The notes under the pieces: generated by a model
Told to the model about the DNA's origin: nothing
What the model saw: the letters and a program-made list of their open reading frames with translations, nothing else
Databases searched by the model: none
Position numbers and translations under genes: made by a program
Assembly: GCF_003097515.1 (NCBI RefSeq)
Contig: NZ_CP029188.1
Coordinates: 6,616,531-6,680,530, forward strand
Source: Streptomyces tirandamycinicus
GTDB taxonomy: Bacteria; Actinomycetota; Actinomycetes; Streptomycetales; Streptomycetaceae
Direction: 5' to 3'
Length of the DNA: 64,000 bases
Shown here: positions 59,942-64,000 of the stretch, in pieces
How positions within the stretch are numbered: position 1 is the first letter of the stretch
How the letters are laid out: every line of letters starts with the position of its first letter

Positions 59942-60252
59942 CCACCCCGAGCCGGTTCCCGGACCCCTACGGCTCCGGCGGATCGGGAGCCAATCTCGCC
60001 GACATCCTGGAGCGGGTGCTCGACAAGGGCATCGTCATCGCGGGCGACATCCGCATCAACCTGCTCGACATCGAACTGCTCACCATCAAGCTGCGTCTCG
60101 TCGTCGCCTCCGTAGAACGGGCGAAGGAGATGGGGATCGACTGGTGGGAGGACGACCCCTCCCTGTCGTCCGGAGCCCGCAGGCGCGAACTCGCCGATGA
60201 GAACGAGCGGCTGCGGCAGCGCATCGCGGCCCTGGAGGCGGATACCGCATGA
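59938..60252 (+). CDS. gvpJ: Gas-vesicle protein GvpJ (GvpA family)
   Basis: A 104-residue GvpA-family minor protein (LADILERVLDKGIVIAGDIRINLLDIELLTIKLRLVVASVERAKEMGIDWW) with a short helical tail (RRELADENERLRQRIAALEA). GvpJ is thought to cap or initiate the vesicle. It starts on ATGA after gvpZ and overlaps gvpL. Confidence 0.94.
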   Translation: MTTPSRFPDPYGSGGSGANLADILERVLDKGIVIAGDIRINLLDIELLTIKLRLVVASVERAKEMGIDWWEDDPSLSSGARRRELADENERLRQRIAALEADTA

Positions 60253-61124
60253 CCGAAGTGCGCTATGTGTACGCCGTGACCCGGCCCTTCGACGGTGCCG
60301 GCGCGACCCTGCACGCGGGACCGCGGGGCGTCGCCGGTGCCCCCGCGAGGCCGCTCGCACACGACGGGCTCCTCGCCGTACTGAGCGACGTGCCGGCCGA
60401 GGAGTTCTCCGACGCCGCGCTGCGCGCACGGCTGGAGGACCTCGACTGGCTCGCCGACACCGCGCGGGGCCACGACGCGGTGGTGAGCGCGCTGAACGCG
60501 GTCATCACGCCCCTGCCGCTGCGGCTGGTGACCGTGTGCCTGGACGACGACGGGGTCCGGAGGCTGCTGGACTCCGGCCGCGAAGAGTTCACCCGGGCCC
60601 TGGAACGGCTCGACGGACGGGTCGAATGGGGGGTCAAGGTCTACGCTCGGGCGAGCGAGGACCCGCCCGGGCCCCCGGGCGCCCGGGACGTCCGGGCCGA
60701 TCGCGTCGCCCCCGTGGACGCCGGTCACCCCGGTGCCCGCGATGACGGCCGTCCGCAGGGTGGCCGCCCCGCCACCGGCCGTGACTACCTTAAGCAGCGG
60801 ATGCGCCGCCGCGACGCCGCGGAGGGGGTCTGGGCGCAGGCCGACGCCGTCTCCCGCGCCTTGCACACGGAGCTCTCCCGGTACGCGGAGGCCGAGCGGG
60901 TGCACCGGCCCCAGGACCCGCGACTGCCGGGTGCGGCGCGCGGCAACGTCCTCAACGCCGCCTATCTGGTGCCGCGCGAGAACGGCGAGGCGTTCGCCGA
61001 CCAGGTGCGGCGGCTGACGCCGCCCGGAACCGGCGTCCGCGTGGAGCTGACCGGGCCGTGGGCCCCGTACTCCTTCGCCGACACCACGGCCGTGCCGGGC
61101 ATCGAGGGGGGCGGAGCGAAGTGA
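60249..61124 (+). CDS. gvpL: Gas-vesicle protein GvpL
   Basis: A 291-residue GvpL/F-family protein (RYVYAVTRPFDGAG, DLDWLADTARGHDAVVSALNAVITPLPLRLVTV, ERLDGRVEWGVKVY, ELTGPWAPYSFAD). It is the second F/L paralogue and has an Asp/Gly/Arg-rich insert in the middle (about 135-175). Overlap with gvpJ and gvpS. Confidence 0.94.
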   Translation: MTEVRYVYAVTRPFDGAGATLHAGPRGVAGAPARPLAHDGLLAVLSDVPAEEFSDAALRARLEDLDWLADTARGHDAVVSALNAVITPLPLRLVTVCLDDDGVRRLLDSGREEFTRALERLDGRVEWGVKVYARASEDPPGPPGARDVRADRVAPVDAGHPGARDDGRPQGGRPATGRDYLKQRMRRRDAAEGVWAQADAVSRALHTELSRYAEAERVHRPQDPRLPGAARGNVLNAAYLVPRENGEAFADQVRRLTPPGTGVRVELTGPWAPYSFADTTAVPGIEGGGAK

Positions 61125-61402
61125 CGTCCGCGGTGGAACCGGCCGGGCGCCGGGACGCGGGGACGGCGACGGCGGAGACCGGCCCGCTCGCGCAACGGCA
61201 GCTGGCGCTGGTCGATCTGCTGGACCGGCTGCTTGCGGGCGGCGTGGTGATCAAGGGGGACCTGACCCTGCGGATCGCGGACGTCGACCTGGTACGCGTC
61301 GACCTCAACGCGCTGATCTGCTCGGTCGGGCCCGCGGTCGGCTCGCCCTTCGAGGACGGTCGCGGCTCCGGCACGCACGAGCACCCCGGGGGTACGGCAT
61401 GA
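61121..61402 (+). CDS. gvpS: Gas-vesicle protein GvpS (GvpA family)
   Basis: A 93-residue GvpA-family protein from GTG 61121 (LALVDLLDRLLAGGVVIKGDLTLRIADVDLVRVDLNALICSV), in the gvpS position. It is likely a minor cap or nucleation protein. GTGA and ATGA overlaps join it to gvpL and gvpK. Confidence 0.92.
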   Translation: MTSAVEPAGRRDAGTATAETGPLAQRQLALVDLLDRLLAGGVVIKGDLTLRIADVDLVRVDLNALICSVGPAVGSPFEDGRGSGTHEHPGGTA

Positions 61403-61680
61403 GCGGACGGCAGGTGGACCTCGACCCCGACACCGTGGAGCGGGATCTCGCGCAACTGGTGCTCACCGTGGTGGAGTTGCTGCGGCAGTTGATGGAGCGG
61501 CAGGCGCTGCGCCGGGTGGAGACCGGCGACCTCACCGAGGAGCAGGAAGAGCGCATCGGACTCACGCTCATGCTCCTCGACGAGCGGATGGACGAGTTGC
61601 TCGAGAAGTTCGGGCTGCGGCCGGAGGATCTGAACATCGATCTGGGCCCGCTCGGTCCGCTCCTGCCGCGTGACGGCTGA
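61399..61680 (+). CDS. gvpK: Gas-vesicle protein GvpK
   Basis: A 93-residue GvpK-family protein (VDLDPDTVERDLAQLVLTVVELLRQLMERQALRRVETGDLTEEQEERIGLTLMLLDERMDEL, ending LGPLGPLLP). It is the last gene of the cluster and is convergent with the gene at 61753. Confidence 0.94.
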   Translation: MSGRQVDLDPDTVERDLAQLVLTVVELLRQLMERQALRRVETGDLTEEQEERIGLTLMLLDERMDELLEKFGLRPEDLNIDLGPLGPLLPRDG

Positions 61681-61752
61681 CGGGCCGGGCCCGCGCCGTG
61701 GACTGCCCGACACCGACCGGATCGGGAGCCCGTGCGCCGGCGCCCGCACCGT

Positions 61753-62244
61753 TCAGGATCCCTCCCGGCTGAGAACCGTCTCGGCCGCGGTCAGGTGCAG
61801 GTCCTCCACCGTGGCCAGCTGGCTCTCCGCACGGTCCAGCAGCTCGTCCAGCCGTGCCGTGCTGATCCCTTCCGTCAGTCGCGCCACCGGTGTGAGGGCG
61901 CGCCACAGCATGTACTTCCCCTGGATGCCCATGCGGAGGGCCTCCAGTTCGAGGATCGTGCTGAGCCCCGCGCGTCGCAGTACCCGCCCGTTGGGTTTGA
62001 GCCGGGCGGCCTTCTCCATGGCCCAGCCGGAGTAGATCTTGTACCGGTGGGGCGGGATGCCGAGGATCCCCATCAGCTCCCGCAGCGCCTCGCGGTCTTC
62101 GGCGATGTCGTCCGCGAGCCGTCGCAGTTCGCTCGCGCGTGGCGACGAACGGTGGGTGCGGGCGATACGCCGGGCGAGTTCGACCCCGGACGTGGCGCCC
62201 GAGAGGTGGTCGTTGAGATAGATGCGGAGGGCGTCTCGGTGCAC
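61753..62244 (-). CDS. Hypothetical helical protein
   Basis: A 163-residue protein from GTG 62244 (GGAG eight bases upstream). It appears all-helical: RIYLNDHLSGATSGVELARRIART, LRRLADDIAEDREALRELMGILGIP, IYSGWAMEKAARLKPNGRVLRRAGLSTILELEALRMGIQGK. This arrangement recurs in unnamed proteins of stress loci. The paired acidic helices could form a ferritin-like bundle, but I see no clear metal site. Function is unknown. Confidence 0.75.
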   Translation of the reverse strand: MHRDALRIYLNDHLSGATSGVELARRIARTHRSSPRASELRRLADDIAEDREALRELMGILGIPPHRYKIYSGWAMEKAARLKPNGRVLRRAGLSTILELEALRMGIQGKYMLWRALTPVARLTEGISTARLDELLDRAESQLATVEDLHLTAAETVLSREGS

Positions 62245-62572
62245 GGAATCTGCTCCAGGTCGTCTGGGCGCGGCGAGGCGCCGCACGGGTATCGACGGAA
62301 CTGCCTCTGGGGCCGGACGCCTCGCGGCGAGCGGGCCGCCCGGTTCTCTTGGTCATCTCTTCCGCCGGCGTCCGCGGGCCTCACGCCGGGTACCCACCGT
62401 CGCCCGTTCGGCGTCATACCGGGCCGGGACGGCCGTGGGCGGTTTGGCGCCCTGATACCGGGGCAACCGCCGGGTGCCCCGGGAGCGCGACGAGCCGGGC
62501 ATGCTCCCGCCGGTATGCGTCCGTCCGTGAGGCGACCGGGAAGGGCTCGTACGACTCGAGAGGATGAACGTC
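62245..62572. other. Divergent promoter region
   Basis: No gene is supported. It contains a GNNT-N16-GGGTAC candidate at 62368-62393 that fits the Streptomyces stress-sigma pattern, pointing toward the dehydrogenase gene. Confidence 0.45.
62368..62393 (+). promoter_or_regulatory. SigB-type promoter candidate for the SDR gene
   Basis: GCGT (62368-62371), 16 bases, GGGTAC (62388-62393). The -10 matches the stress consensus exactly, and the -35 matches only at G and T. It is about 180 bases before the start. Confidence 0.35.
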
Positions 62573-63463
62573 ATGGCAGCGAGGAATCCCGAGCGGCGCG
62601 ACCCTGTCACCGCTCACCCGCAGCCGGAATTCCCTGATCAGAAGCAGGCCCATCCCGGATGGACGGGGCCCATGGATCCGCCCCCGGACCACGGCGAGTC
62701 GTCCTACGTGGGACACGGCCTGCTTCAGGACCGCGCGTCGGTGGTGACCGGCGGCGATTCGGGCATCGGCAGGGCTGTCGCACTGGCCTACGCGCGCGAG
62801 GGTGCCGACGTGCTCTTCACATATCTCCCGGAGGAGGAGGGGGATGCCCGTGAGACGGCCCGGCTCGTGGAGGAGGCGGGCCGCAGGGCGGTGGCGGTGA
62901 GCTGCGACATCCGTGAGGAGGCCCAGTGCCGGGCCCTGATCGAACGGGCCGTCGAGGAGTTCGGCCGCATCGACGTCCTGGTCAACAACGCCGCGTATCA
63001 GATGTCGCAGCCGGACGGTATCGGCGCGATCTCGACGGAGCAGTTCGACCGGGTGATGCGGACCAACCTCTACGGCATGTTCTGGCTGTCGCAGTCGGCC
63101 CTGCCGCACATCCCCCGGGGCGGCAGCATCATCAACACCACCTCCGTGCAGGCGTACAAGCCCAGTCCGCACCTACTGGACTACGCGATGAGCAAGGGCG
63201 CGATCGTGACCTTCACCCAAGGGCTGGCCCGGATGGTCGCCGAGGACGGTGTGCGGGTGAACGCCGTCGCGCCGGGGCCGGTGTGGACGCCGCTGATCCC
63301 GGCGACGATGCCCGACACCCGGGAATTCGGTGAGCAGTCTCCGCTCGGCAGGCCGGCTCAGCCCGTGGAGATGTCGCCGGCATATGTCTTCCTCGCCTCC
63401 GACCGGGCCCGCTTCATCACGGCCGAGATCCTCAACGCCACAGGGGGGACGCCGCTGCCCTGA
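62573..63463 (+). CDS. Short-chain dehydrogenase/reductase (YhdG/GsiB-type general stress SDR)
   Basis: A 296-residue SDR. It has the cofactor motif GGDSGIGRA (in ASVVTGGDSGIGRAVALAYAREGADV), the NNAA motif VLVNNAAYQ, catalytic Ser in STSIINTTSVQ-like context (INTTSVQAYKPS), YAMSKGA with the Tyr-x3-Lys pair, and the adenine-side region NAVAPGPVWTPLIP. The extended N-terminus of about 45 residues (PQPEFPDQKQAHPGWTGPMDPPPDHGE) is typical of the stress-type family. ATG 62573 has GAGAGG nine bases upstream, and ATG 62564 abuts that site. Confidence 0.92.
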   Translation: MAARNPERRDPVTAHPQPEFPDQKQAHPGWTGPMDPPPDHGESSYVGHGLLQDRASVVTGGDSGIGRAVALAYAREGADVLFTYLPEEEGDARETARLVEEAGRRAVAVSCDIREEAQCRALIERAVEEFGRIDVLVNNAAYQMSQPDGIGAISTEQFDRVMRTNLYGMFWLSQSALPHIPRGGSIINTTSVQAYKPSPHLLDYAMSKGAIVTFTQGLARMVAEDGVRVNAVAPGPVWTPLIPATMPDTREFGEQSPLGRPAQPVEMSPAYVFLASDRARFITAEILNATGGTPLP

Positions 63464-63604
63464 GACGTCCTCGATGGGACACGACGGCGTTCTCCCGGCA
63501 CTGGCTGAGGGCAACCGGGCAGCACGGCGCAAGTCGGCTACACCATGCGTGGAGCGGAAAGGCGCGGGCGGTCAGGGGAAGCGAGCGTCACACACCATGG
63601 CCGC

Positions 63605-63643
63605 GTGGGCACCGGTCGCCGGCGGACACGACCGGGTGCCCAC
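63605..63643. terminator. Hairpin between convergent genes
   Basis: GTGGGCACCGGT (63605-63616) pairs with ACCGGGTGCCCAC (63631-63643), with one bulged G and a loop of 14 bases. It lies 140 bases after the SDR stop and 36 bases after the esterase stop. Confidence 0.55.
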
Positions 63644-63678
63644 TGCCCCGACGGCCGTGCCGCCGGGGCGGATCCGGG

Positions 63679-64000
63679 TCAGGAGGGGCAGCCGGAGTCG
63701 GCGATCACGAAGTAGCCGGGGGAGGTCTCCTCCAGGGTGTGGGTGACGTAGACGTTGTAGAGACCCATGTTCTGCCCGGAGCCGTTGGCGTAGACCGTGC
63801 CCTGGATCTGATGGGCACGGCCCGCGGCCACATGGTTGTAGTTGTTGTCGGTGTGGCAGGCGTGAGGCGCGCCGGTCGTCGTGGCCTGCACCGGAGCCGA
63901 CGGTGCGCCTGCGGCGCCCGCCCCGTCCACGGCCGAGACGGTGTACGTGTAGGTCGTACCGGGGGAGAGGCCGGAGTCGGTGAAGGAGGTCGACGGCGCC
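63679..64000 (-). CDS. 3' end of a secreted PHB-depolymerase-like esterase with FN3 domain (cut by window)
   Basis: The last 106 residues of a minus-strand gene whose start lies beyond the window. The visible part begins in the final strands of a fibronectin type III domain (SFTDSGLSPGTTYTYTVSAVDGAGA). It continues into the C-terminal region known from extracellular PHB depolymerase-type esterases (HACHTDNNYNHVAAGRAHQI, NGSGQNMGLYNVYVTHTLEETSPGYFVIADSGCPS). It is probably secreted. The catalytic domain is not in view, so the substrate cannot be named. Confidence 0.82.
   Translation of the reverse strand, partial: APSTSFTDSGLSPGTTYTYTVSAVDGAGAAGAPSAPVQATTTGAPHACHTDNNYNHVAAGRAHQIQGTVYANGSGQNMGLYNVYVTHTLEETSPGYFVIADSGCPS

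Overview
The window is high-GC actinobacterial DNA. Its codons almost always end in G or C, genes are packed with four-base ATGA/GTGA overlaps, GTG starts are common, and it carries WhiB, SARP, partner-switching and gvpOAFGYZJLSK genes. Together these point to a Streptomyces or close relative. No rRNA or tRNA gene was seen and no CRISPR array is present.

Layout: (1) 117-5441 is ordinary chromosome: a stand-alone cytochrome oxidase subunit I (ctaD), a STAS protein, small membrane proteins, a WhiB-family regulator and a DUF1275 membrane protein. (2) 5967-29146 is a ribosomally synthesised peptide (RiPP) cluster of the azole/dehydroamino acid type. It holds a SARP-NB-ARC regulator, an E1-like leader-binding protein, two azoline-forming YcaO cyclodehydratases, a SagB-type FMN dehydrogenase, a split LanB dehydratase, an M50 membrane protease fused to a PqqD-like recognition domain, an ABC exporter, an M20 hydrolase and a LuxR-type regulator. 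The precursor gene lies on the opposite strand at 26175-26351. Its predicted 21-residue core is only Ser, Thr and Cys plus a final Ala. A frameshifted IS110-family element (about 15219-16737) sits inside the operon. (3) 29584-36276 holds small stress and envelope genes, including three neighbouring minus-strand genes for secreted low-complexity proteins.

(4) 36729-50187 is a signalling block: three PP2C/SpoIIE-type phosphatases, three STAS or HATPase partner-switch proteins, a cobalamin-binding sensor with CarH-like cap residues, and a 1431-residue HAMP-repeat hybrid histidine kinase. (5) 50538-56044 carries small stress proteins (DUF4235, DUF6479, CsbD), a Rieske-fused FAD oxidoreductase, a STAS protein and a YbdK-type carboxylate-amine ligase. 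(6) 56449-61680 is a complete Streptomyces-order gas-vesicle cluster, gvpO-A-F-G-Y-Z-J-L-S-K. (7) The window ends with a hypothetical gene, a short-chain dehydrogenase and the 3' end of a secreted PHB-depolymerase-like esterase.

In the RiPP cluster the likely order of events, inferred from families, is as follows. The leader is bound by the E1-like protein and the YcaO N-domains. YcaO enzymes form azolines from Cys/Ser/Thr and SagB oxidises them to azoles. The split LanB pair glutamylates and eliminates remaining Ser/Thr to dehydroamino acids. The leader is then removed (M50 and/or M20 candidates) and the product exported. With only one SpaB_C-type protein there is no spare enzyme for thiopeptide pyridine formation, so a linear goadsporin-like product is favoured over a macrocyclic thiopeptide.
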